Positions 54,229-61,366 of a stretch of DNA of 64,000 nucleotides are shown piece after piece (position 1 is the stretch's first letter; the number at the start of each line of letters is the position of its first letter). A program made the position numbers and the translations under genes. This DNA is from an uncultured Lutimaribacter sp. (GTDB taxonomy: Bacteria; Pseudomonadota; Alphaproteobacteria; Rhodobacterales; Rhodobacteraceae). Location of the stretch: contig CAJXSO010000004.1 in assembly GCA_913061505.1 (NCBI GenBank), positions 40,920 through 104,919 on the forward strand, written 5' to 3'. The notes beneath the pieces were generated by a model that saw only the letters and a program-made list of their open reading frames with translations, made no database searches and had not been told where the DNA came from.

Positions 54229-55512
54229 ATGAAATTGAAACTGATCTCTGCCGCTGTGGCTGCGATGATTGCTGCAGCACCGGCCATGGCCGAGCTGACC
54301 TTTACAGCGCTGAGCTATCGCACCGGGCCTTATGCCGCAAACGGCATTCCCTTTGCAGATGGCTACCAGGATTATTTCACGCTGCTGAACGAGCGTGATG
54401 GCGGCATCGGCGGCGAGCGCGTGAACCTGGTGGAATGTGAAACCGGCTACAACACCGAAAAAGGTGTTGAATGCTACGAATCGACCAAAGGCACCGGCGC
54501 ATTGGTGTACCAGCCGCTGTCCACTGGCATTACCTATCAGCTGATCCCCAAAGCGACGGCTGATGGCATTCCTGTGCATTCGATGGGCTATGGCCGCACC
54601 TCGGCCAAGAACGGCGAAGTGTTCCGCAACATCTTTAACTATCCTGCAAACTACTGGGATGGCGCCTCGGTTGCTATCAAGCACCTGCTGGACGTGAACG
54701 GTGGCTCGCTGGACGGCAAGAAAATCGCGCTGGTCTATCACAACTCGGCCTATGGCAAAGAGCCGATCCGCACGCTGGAAGAGCTGTCGAAAAAGCACGG
54801 CTACGAGCTGATGCTGCTGCCCGTTGACCACCCTGGCCAAGAGCAGAAATCGCAGTGGCTGCAAATTCGCCGCGAGCGCCCGGATCACGTGCTGATGTGG
54901 GGCTGGGGCGTGATGAACCAGGTGGCCATTCAGGAAGCGGTGAACATTCGCTACCCGATGGAAAACTTTATCGGCATCTGGTGGTCGGGTTCGGAAAACG
55001 ATGTGCTGCCCGCAGGCGATGGCGCCAACGGCTATAAGGCACTGACCTTCCACAACACCGGCAGCGATTTCCCGCTGTTTGACGACATCCAGAAATATGT
55101 GGTTGGCGCTGGCAAAGCCGCCGGTGCAGGCGATCAGATTGGCACCGCGCTGTATAACCGTGGCCTTTATGCCGCGATGCTGGCTGCCGAAGCTGCAAAA
55201 ACCGCCCAAGGCATCCACAACACCGGCCCGCTGACGCCTGCGCAGATGCGTGACGGTATGGAAAACCTGGAAATCACCGAAGAAAAAATGACGGCCCTGG
55301 GCCTGCCCGGCTTTGGCCCGTCGTTCAAGGTAAGCTGCCAAAACCACGGCGGCGATGGCCTGACCGCTGTTGTGCAGTGGGATGCTGGTGCCAAGCAGTG
55401 GAACAAGATCACCGATTTCATCGCACCTGATGCCGAGATCTTGAGCCCGCTGGTGGAAGCCGATGCTGCCGCCTATGCAGCCGAAGCTGGCATTACGCCT
55501 GGCTGTAACTAA
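54229..55512 (+). CDS. Periplasmic substrate-binding protein of the Liv-type transporter
   Basis: A 427-residue binding protein of the LivK-like periplasmic-binding fold type I family. Signal peptide 1-21 (MKLKLISAAVAAMIAAAPAMA), no lipobox, so a soluble periplasmic protein. It reads through FADGYQDYFTLLNERDGGIGGERV, LVECETGYNTEKGVECYE, and the ligand-domain stretches PANYWDGASVAIKHLL and RPDHVLMWGWGVMNQ. It belongs to the HAAT binding proteins associated with acyl-CoA ligases rather than to Leu/Ile/Val-specific LivK; ligand unknown. AGGGAGGAAAA precedes the ATG, a strong ribosome binding site fitting high expression. Confidence 0.88.
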   Translation: MKLKLISAAVAAMIAAAPAMAELTFTALSYRTGPYAANGIPFADGYQDYFTLLNERDGGIGGERVNLVECETGYNTEKGVECYESTKGTGALVYQPLSTGITYQLIPKATADGIPVHSMGYGRTSAKNGEVFRNIFNYPANYWDGASVAIKHLLDVNGGSLDGKKIALVYHNSAYGKEPIRTLEELSKKHGYELMLLPVDHPGQEQKSQWLQIRRERPDHVLMWGWGVMNQVAIQEAVNIRYPMENFIGIWWSGSENDVLPAGDGANGYKALTFHNTGSDFPLFDDIQKYVVGAGKAAGAGDQIGTALYNRGLYAAMLAAEAAKTAQGIHNTGPLTPAQMRDGMENLEITEEKMTALGLPGFGPSFKVSCQNHGGDGLTAVVQWDAGAKQWNKITDFIAPDAEILSPLVEADAAAYAAEAGITPGCN

Positions 55513-55521
55513 GCACTGTTT

Positions 55522-55547
55522 CACGGGCCGCTTTCGGGCGGCCCGTG
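55522..55547 (+). promoter_or_regulatory. Strong stem-loop between binding-protein gene and livF
   Basis: CACGGGCCGC-TTTCGG-GCGGCCCGTG, a perfect 10-bp GC-rich stem 9 bases after the binding-protein stop and 24 before the livF start. Without a T-run it is more likely to block exonucleases and stabilise the upstream message, or attenuate partly, than to stop transcription fully. Confidence 0.6.
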
Positions 55548-55571
55548 ACCCAAACCAACGGAGCGTGGATA

Positions 55572-56399
55572 ATGCTGGACGCCGGTGAAGTCACCCAAGA
55601 GAACCTGCTAGAAGTTAACAATATCGAGGTGATCTATAACCATGTGATCCTTGTTCTAAAGGGCGTTTCGCTGCGCGTGCCCAAAGGCGGCATTACCGCC
55701 CTGCTGGGCGGCAACGGCGCGGGCAAAACCACAACGTTGAAAGCCATTTCCAACCTTTTGGCCAGCGAACGCGGCGAGGTGACAAAGGGCAATATCATGC
55801 TGCGTGGCGAGCGCATCCAAGATCTGAACCCCGCCGATCTGGTAAAGCGTGGCGTTATTCAGGTTATGGAGGGGCGCCATTGCTTCGAGCATTTGACGGT
55901 TGAAGAAAACCTGTTGACCGGTGCCTATACCCGCAACGCCAGCAAAGGCGATATCAACGCCGATCTGGAAATGGTTTACGCCTATTTCCCCCGCCTGAAA
56001 GAGCGCCGCCGCAGCCAGGCTGGCTATACCTCGGGCGGCGAGCAGCAGATGGTGGCGATTGGCCGTGCCTTGATGAGCCGCCCCGAAACCATCTTGCTGG
56101 ACGAGCCATCGATGGGCCTTGCGCCGCAGTTGGTGGAACAGATCTTCGAGATCGTGAAATCGTTGAACGAAAACGAGGGGCTGACCTTCTTGTTGGCCGA
56201 ACAAAATACCAATGTGGCCCTGCGCTATGCGCATTACGGCTATATTCTGGAATCAGGTCGCGTGGTGATGGATGGCCCGGCCAAGGAATTGCGCGAAAAC
56301 CCCGATGTGAAAGAGTTCTATCTGGGCATGTCTGACGAGGGGCGCAAATCGTTCCGCGATGTGCGGTCGTATCGTCGCCGTAAGCGCTGGCTCAGCTGA
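55572..56399 (+). CDS. livF: Liv-type ABC transporter ATP-binding protein LivF
   Basis: A 275-residue ABC ATPase of the LivF class: Walker A GGNGAGKT, the signature SGGEQQMVAIGRAL, Walker B ILLDEPSMGLAP, and the LivF-type H-loop LAEQNTN with Asn/Gln in place of the His seen in LivG. The basic C-terminal tail (SYRRRKRWLS) is short and unusual. GGAG lies upstream of the ATG at 55572. It completes the transporter with livGHM and the binding protein. Confidence 0.93.
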   Translation: MLDAGEVTQENLLEVNNIEVIYNHVILVLKGVSLRVPKGGITALLGGNGAGKTTTLKAISNLLASERGEVTKGNIMLRGERIQDLNPADLVKRGVIQVMEGRHCFEHLTVEENLLTGAYTRNASKGDINADLEMVYAYFPRLKERRRSQAGYTSGGEQQMVAIGRALMSRPETILLDEPSMGLAPQLVEQIFEIVKSLNENEGLTFLLAEQNTNVALRYAHYGYILESGRVVMDGPAKELRENPDVKEFYLGMSDEGRKSFRDVRSYRRRKRWLS

Positions 56400-56483
56400 T
56401 CAGTACCGAATTGCGCGCCAAGCCAGCCTGCGCAAAGATTTTTTAAGATGCGGCCAAAGCGGCCGCCAGCCGGAGAAATACCG

Positions 56484-57704
56484 ATGGGTCGCTTTTTCGA
56501 CGATCTGGAAACCCGCACGCCCCAGGCCCGCGCCGAGGCGCTGGCCACTGCCCTGCCGGCACAAATTGCCCGGGCCCAAGCCTTGGCCGGCTATGGCGAT
56601 AGATTGAACGGGGTTGATGCATCTGCCATTACCACGGTCGCGGCGCTGGCAAGTTTGCCTGTCTTGCGTAAATCCGATTTGGGTGCCGCACAAACCGCAG
56701 GCAACCCCCTTGGTGGGCTGACCACCCGGCCTGCGCACGGGTTTGCCCATGTGTTTCAAAGCCCAGGCCCCATATACGAGCCGGGCGATACTGCCCATGA
56801 TTGGTGGCGCATGGGCCGGTTTCTAAACGCCTGTGGCATTGGTCCGGGCGATGTGGTGCAAAACTGCTTTGGCTATCACCTGACCCCGGCCGGCATGATC
56901 TTTGAATCGGGCGCGCGTGCTGTGGGGGCGGCTGTTTTGCCCGCCGGCACAGGCCAGACCGAACTGCAGGTGATTGCGGCGCGCGATGTGGGCACAACCG
57001 CCTATGCCGGCACGCCCGATTACCTGAAGGTGATTTTGGACAAGGCCGATGAGATGGGCGTGCAATTGGGCATTACCCGCGCGGCTGTGGGCGGCGGTGC
57101 CTTGTTTCCCAGCCTGCGCCAGGAATATGCCGCGCGTGGCATTACCTGCCTGCAATGCTATGCCACCGCTGATTTGGGCAATATCGCCTACGAATCCGAG
57201 GCGATGGAGGGCATGATCGTTGACGAGGGCGTGATCGTCGAAATCGTGACGCCGGGCACCGGCAATCCGGTGGCGCCGGGCCAAGTGGGCGAGGTGGTTG
57301 TGACAACACTGAACCCTGATTACCCTTTGATTCGCTTTGCCACTGGCGATCTCTCTGCAGTGATGGAGGGGGCCAGCCCCTGTGGGCGCACCAACACCCG
57401 TATCAAAGGGTGGATGGGCCGTGCCGATCAAACCACCAAGATCAAGGGCATGTTTGTGCGCCCGGAACAGGTGGCGCAATTGGTGGCCAAGCACGATGAA
57501 ATCCTGCGTGCCCGCGTGATTGCCGGGCGCGAGGGGGAAATGGACGTGATGACCGTGCAGATCGAGGCCGATGGCGGCAGCAAAGATGCCTTTGCCGCCA
57601 GCGTCGTGGAAGTGCTGAAAATGAAAGGCGCGGTCGAAGTTGTGGCGCCGGGCAGCCTGCCCAATGATGGCAAGGTGATCGAAGACCAGCGCAGCTACGG
57701 GTAA
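56484..57704 (+). CDS. Phenylacetate-CoA-ligase-like adenylate-forming enzyme
   Basis: A 406-residue protein of the PaaK branch of the ANL superfamily, expected to activate an aromatic or other carboxylic acid to its CoA ester. Family features: GDVVQNCFGYHLTPAGMIFESGARA, the adenine-loop GGGALFPS with QCYATADLGNIAYE, and the C-terminal domain GRADQTTKIKGMFVRPEQVAQL. The usual P-loop (SSGTTG) is not present; at its place the sequence reads FQSPGPIYEPG. Length is slightly shorter than PaaK (about 430). GGAG is upstream of the ATG at 56484. It closes the operon started by the acyl-CoA synthetase and is followed by a terminator. Confidence 0.82.
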   Translation: MGRFFDDLETRTPQARAEALATALPAQIARAQALAGYGDRLNGVDASAITTVAALASLPVLRKSDLGAAQTAGNPLGGLTTRPAHGFAHVFQSPGPIYEPGDTAHDWWRMGRFLNACGIGPGDVVQNCFGYHLTPAGMIFESGARAVGAAVLPAGTGQTELQVIAARDVGTTAYAGTPDYLKVILDKADEMGVQLGITRAAVGGGALFPSLRQEYAARGITCLQCYATADLGNIAYESEAMEGMIVDEGVIVEIVTPGTGNPVAPGQVGEVVVTTLNPDYPLIRFATGDLSAVMEGASPCGRTNTRIKGWMGRADQTTKIKGMFVRPEQVAQLVAKHDEILRARVIAGREGEMDVMTVQIEADGGSKDAFAASVVEVLKMKGAVEVVAPGSLPNDGKVIEDQRSYG

Positions 57705-57725
57705 GATTTGCCAGGATTTGGGCGC

Positions 57726-57751
57726 AAAAGGGGGCTTTGGCCCCCTTTTTT
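57726..57751 (+). terminator. Rho-independent terminator of the Liv/CoA-ligase operon
   Basis: AAAAGGGGGC-TTTG-GCCCCCTTTT followed by further T: a 10-bp perfect stem with T-run, 21 bases past the ligase stop. Confidence 0.88.
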
Positions 57752-57802
57752 GTGGCATCAGCTGCGCCCTGCATCTTTTGCATGACAGCGCGCTGATGGG
57801 CC

Positions 57803-57838
57803 AAAGAAAAAGGCCGCTGATCTTGCGATCAACGGCCC
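57803..57838 (-). terminator. Rho-independent terminator of rpmJ
   Basis: Read on the minus strand: GGCCGTTGATC-GCAA-GATCAGCGGCC with one mismatch, then TTTTTCTTT. It lies 21 bases downstream of rpmJ. Confidence 0.82.
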
Positions 57839-57858
57839 AAATCCATTCTATCCGGAAC

Positions 57859-57984
57859 TTAGCCCTGACGGGCTTTGAACCGGCGCTGCGTCTTGTTGAT
57901 AACATAGACGCGGCCCTTGCGGCGCACGACGCGGCAGTCGCGGTGACGCTGCTTGAGCGAGCGGAGCGAATTTTTGACCTTCAT
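57859..57984 (-). CDS. rpmJ: 50S ribosomal protein L36
   Basis: A 41-residue basic protein that translates as [20 protein letters not shown] and onward to [11 protein letters not shown], the alphaproteobacterial form of L36 in the large ribosomal subunit. It has a single Cys and lacks the zinc-ribbon cysteine/histidine set, as is usual for this longer type. GGAG (from AAAGGAGAAGACC) precedes the ATG. It is a lone gene with its own terminator. Confidence 0.96.
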   Translation of the reverse strand: MKVKNSLRSLKQRHRDCRVVRRKGRVYVINKTQRRFKARQG

Positions 57985-58054
57985 GGTCTTCTCCTTTCGT
58001 CGCGGCGCGGCCTTGCGCCATTGCAGGTGCCCTTATTGGGCGTAAAATTAATCA

Positions 58055-58129
<75 letters not shown>

Positions 58130-58192
58130 GACTTAACGAAACTCAACGCCCCTTAACGAATAGGGGCGCGGAATCCCGCGCCGGTCCGCTGG

Positions 58193-58221
58193 TCTATAAA
58201 AGGAGTCGGACAGGGGATCAA
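58193..58221 (-). promoter_or_regulatory. Likely sigma-70 type promoter of tRNA-Val
   Basis: On the minus strand, TTGATC (58221-58216), a 17-base spacer, then TATAGA (58198-58193), about 64 bases upstream of the mature tRNA. Spacing and boxes fit a housekeeping promoter. Confidence 0.5.
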
Positions 58222-58276
58222 GGGCTTTTGGTAAGCTAATTTATCAGGCTATGGTATAGGCGAAACAGGAGCGCGC

Positions 58277-59143
58277 ATGACACATCCCGCCTATCACCTT
58301 TTGATGCCAGACGCACGCGATACCAGCGTGGTTTTTGCATCGCCGCACAGTGGGCGCGCCTATGCGCCTGCGTTCGTGCGCGCCTCGGTGTTGGATGGGC
58401 ATAGTTTACGTTCGTCAGAAGATGCGTTTGTCGACCAGCTGTTTTCTGATGCGCCGCGCCATGGGGCACCGCTGTTGCTGGCGGGCGCGCCCCGCGCCTA
58501 TGTTGATTTGAACCGCAGCGCCACCGAGCTGGACCCGGCGCTGATCGATGGGGTGCGCAAATTGGCCCATAACCCCCGCATTGCCGCAGGCCTGGGGGTG
58601 GTGCCGCGGGTTGTGGCGGGGGGGCGCGCCATTTATCGCGGTAAAATCCCCCTTGCCGTGGCCGAGGCCCGAATCGCCGCATATTGGGCGCCTTATCACG
58701 CGCAATTGCGCCAGCTGCTTGATCAGTCTTTGGCGCAATTCGGGCAGGCCATATTGATTGATTGCCATTCCATGCCCCGCGAAGCGCTGGATGGTATCGC
58801 ACATGTGGGCATGCAGCGCCCTGATGTGGTGCTGGGCGACAGGTTTGGCGCATCTGCTGGGGCCGAGGTGGTGGATATTGTGGAATCTGCGCTGGTCTCT
58901 GCCGGGCTAAGGGTGGCGCGCAATGCCCCCTTTGCCGGGGCATATATTGCGCAGGCCTATGGCCGCCCTGCACGGGGCCAGCATGTTGTGCAAATCGAGA
59001 TAGACCGCTCGCTTTATATGGACGAGGCATCCATTCGCCCGAATGCCGGGTTTGCCCAGCTGCAAACCATGTTGGCCCAGGTCGTGGCCGAGATTGCCGC
59101 TTATGGCCGGGGCGGCCAAGGCCGGCAGCTGGCCGCCGAATAG
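58277..59143 (+). CDS. N-formylglutamate amidohydrolase family protein
   Basis: A 288-residue member of the N-formylglutamate amidohydrolase family (HutG / FGase), which releases glutamate from N-formylglutamate at the end of one histidine degradation route. Family patterns: FASPHSGRAYAPAF, SSEDAFVDQLF, AYVDLNRSATELDP, IDCHSMPRE, GDRFGASAG, and HVVQIEIDRSLYMDEA, with likely zinc-site His residues in PHSG and DCHS. No other hut genes are present here, so the function might be more general. ATG at 58277 has ACAGGAG upstream. It converges on dinB with 3 bases between. Confidence 0.88.
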   Translation: MTHPAYHLLMPDARDTSVVFASPHSGRAYAPAFVRASVLDGHSLRSSEDAFVDQLFSDAPRHGAPLLLAGAPRAYVDLNRSATELDPALIDGVRKLAHNPRIAAGLGVVPRVVAGGRAIYRGKIPLAVAEARIAAYWAPYHAQLRQLLDQSLAQFGQAILIDCHSMPREALDGIAHVGMQRPDVVLGDRFGASAGAEVVDIVESALVSAGLRVARNAPFAGAYIAQAYGRPARGQHVVQIEIDRSLYMDEASIRPNAGFAQLQTMLAQVVAEIAAYGRGGQGRQLAAE

Positions 59144-59146
59144 CCC

Positions 59147-60400
59147 TTAGCGCAGGGCGCGCCCTTTCATGATTGCTTCGGCGCCAAAGCGTTTGCGAAT
59201 GTCATCGGCGGCGCGTTCGGCGCGGTGGCGCGTTGCGGCCTGTGGATCCAGCAGATCGCCCGATAAATCGGCACCAGAGGCGGGGCACAGATCTGACAGG
59301 CCAACCCCCAACAACCGATAGGGTTTGGCGGTGGGCACCTGCGCATATAGGCTATGGGCCGTGCGGTAGATGCGGTCGGCCATCTGCGTGGCATCGCGCA
59401 GGCTGTGGCGGCGGGTGATCAGCTGGTGATCGGCGCGCTTCAGCTTTAGGGTAATAACCCGGCCTGCCAGATCTTTGGCTTTCGCGCGATCTGCCACTTT
59501 TTCCGCCAAACGCCAGATATGGCCATCTAAAATATCGGGGTTGGCGGTGTCTTCGTGAAAGGTGGTTTCGTTCGAGATGCTTTTGATCGGGGCATGGCGG
59601 GCCACTGCGCGGCTATCTTCGCCGCGCGCCAAATGCCATAAACGCCCGCCCATCGCCCCAAAGCGGGCGGTCAGGTCGGCTTTGTCCCAGCGCAGAAGGT
59701 CGCGAAAGCTGCGAATGCCGGCCTGTTCCAGCGCGTCTTGGGTGGCACGGCCCACGCCCCATATCAGGCGCACGGGCTGATCGCGCAAAAAGCTGGCAGT
59801 ATCGGCGCGGCCAATCACAGAAAAACCATATGGTTTATCCTGGTCCGAGGCGACTTTGGCCAAAAACTTGTTATGGCTTAGCCCGATCGAGCCGGTGATG
59901 CCCAGCTCGGCCTTCATGCGGCCCACAAGGCGCGCCAGCATCACAGCGGGGGGCGCGCCATGCAGGCGTGTGGTGCCGGTGAGATCGAGAAAGGCCTCAT
60001 CCAGCGATAGCGGTTCGATCGCGGGGGTGATCTCCTCCATCATCTGGCGAATCGCGGCGCTGACTTCGGCGTAAAGCTGCATGCGGGGTTTGATCACAAC
60101 CGCATCGGGGCACAGGCGCAGCGCCTGAAACATCGGCATGGCCGAACGCACACCGCGGATGCGCGCAATATAGCAGGCGGTGGATACAACGCCGCGCTGC
60201 CCACCGCCGATGATCACCGGTTTATCCACCAATTCCGGGCGGTCGCGCTTTTCAACCGAGGCATAGAAGGCATCGCAATCCATATGGGCGATGGACAGAT
60301 CAAACAGCTCGGGGTGGCTGGTAATGCGCGGGCTGTGGCATGCCGGGCAGCGGTTGCCGGTGTCAAACTGTGTCAGGCAGGCGCGGCAAAGCGTGGGCAT
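59147..60400 (-). CDS. dinB: DNA polymerase IV with N-terminal zinc ribbon
   Basis: A 417-residue Y-family translesion polymerase. After a four-cysteine zinc-ribbon-like N-terminus (Cys5, Cys8, Cys18, Cys21; CRAC...CPAC), the palm domain starts: AHMDCDAFYASVEKRD with the catalytic Asp, and IEPLSLDEAFLDLTG with the second metal-binding Asp and Glu. SIGLSHNKFLAKVASD, the thumb HhH segment and the little-finger domain follow. The C-terminus ends AIMKGRALR with no obvious beta-clamp peptide. E. coli DinB (351 aa) lacks the N-terminal extension, which is often present in Rhodobacterales. Confidence 0.95.
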   Translation of the reverse strand: MPTLCRACLTQFDTGNRCPACHSPRITSHPELFDLSIAHMDCDAFYASVEKRDRPELVDKPVIIGGGQRGVVSTACYIARIRGVRSAMPMFQALRLCPDAVVIKPRMQLYAEVSAAIRQMMEEITPAIEPLSLDEAFLDLTGTTRLHGAPPAVMLARLVGRMKAELGITGSIGLSHNKFLAKVASDQDKPYGFSVIGRADTASFLRDQPVRLIWGVGRATQDALEQAGIRSFRDLLRWDKADLTARFGAMGGRLWHLARGEDSRAVARHAPIKSISNETTFHEDTANPDILDGHIWRLAEKVADRAKAKDLAGRVITLKLKRADHQLITRRHSLRDATQMADRIYRTAHSLYAQVPTAKPYRLLGVGLSDLCPASGADLSGDLLDPQAATRHRAERAADDIRKRFGAEAIMKGRALR

Positions 60401-60465
60401 GGGCAGGCTTTCAAAGCAACGCCGCCATTATACTGCGCCTTTGCCGTGCCAGGCCAGCCCCCAGT

Positions 60466-61164
60466 TTAGCGGGCGGCTGCCAATTCGCCCAAAATGGCCT
60501 GCGCTGCGGCGCGCGGATCTGGGGCCTGCCAGATGGGGCGGCCCACAACGATATGATCCACCCCGTCACGCAGGGCTTGCGCCGGGGTCGCCACGCGTTT
60601 TTGATCGCCCAATGCAGCGCCTGCGGGGCGCACGCCGGGGGTTACAATCAGCCGGCCCTCGGCCTGGGGCAGCGCGCGGATCATCGCGGCCTCTTGTGGG
60701 CTGGCAATAACGCCATCTGCGCCAGCCTCGAATGCGCGCGCGGCGCGTTCTGCCACCAGATCAGCCACATCGCCCGGCTTGATCAGGCTGGCATCCAGAT
60801 CGGCGCGATCAAGCGAGGTAAGAATGGTCACAGCCAGGATCTTTAGATCTTTGCCCGCGGCACCTTCTTTCGCGGCGCGCACCACGTGCGGGTCGCCGTG
60901 GACGGTAAGAAAATCAAGATCAAACTGCGCAAGCCCACGCACGGCGGCCTCGACCGTGGCGCCGATATCGAACAGCTTCATATCCAGGAAGATGCGCTTG
61001 CCATGCTCTTGCTTTAGCTCGTTTGCCACCGCCAGCCCGCCGCCTGTCAGCATGCCAAGACCCACCTTGTAAAACGATACCGCATCGCCCAACCGCTGGG
61101 CCAAGGCCAGCGCCTGCAGCGCATTGGGAACGTCGAGGGCCACGATCAGGCGATCATCTGTCAT
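60466..61164 (-). CDS. pyrF: Orotidine 5'-phosphate decarboxylase
   Basis: A 232-residue OMP decarboxylase, the last step in UMP synthesis. The catalytic Asp-Lys-Asp set is in [13 protein letters not shown] (D-x-K-x2-D). Start [14 protein letters not shown] and GLGMLTGGG with the end VTPGVRPAG and [11 protein letters not shown], the phosphate loop, match the family. The ATG at 61164 has AAAGGAC upstream; longer frames overlap the clpB promoter. Divergent from clpB. Confidence 0.96.
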   Translation of the reverse strand: MTDDRLIVALDVPNALQALALAQRLGDAVSFYKVGLGMLTGGGLAVANELKQEHGKRIFLDMKLFDIGATVEAAVRGLAQFDLDFLTVHGDPHVVRAAKEGAAGKDLKILAVTILTSLDRADLDASLIKPGDVADLVAERAARAFEAGADGVIASPQEAAMIRALPQAEGRLIVTPGVRPAGAALGDQKRVATPAQALRDGVDHIVVGRPIWQAPDPRAAAQAILGELAAAR

Positions 61165-61260
61165 GCTGTGTCCTTTCTGGTTTGGCCCCTTGTTGTGGCA
61201 AAGCGCGCGCAGGTCAAGCAGGCAGGCGCCTGGCAGGGGGCGGAAAACTGCGCCTTTGCC

Positions 61261-61289
61261 CTTGAACTGGGCGCTTGGCACCCACATTT
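61261..61289 (+). promoter_or_regulatory. Heat-shock (RpoH/sigma-32) promoter of clpB
   Basis: CTTGAA (61261-61266), spacer of 14 bases, then CCCACATTT (from 61281), close to the sigma-32 consensus CTTGAA-N(11-15)-CCCCATnT. About 78 bases upstream of the clpB start codon. Heat-inducible clpB is known across alphaproteobacteria. Confidence 0.72.
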
Positions 61290-61366
61290 TTATACCGAGG
61301 CCCGAAACGGGGTGTGCCGCCAAGCGGGCACTGCCAAGGCGGGTGCTTTGTAGAAGGAGAGAGACC

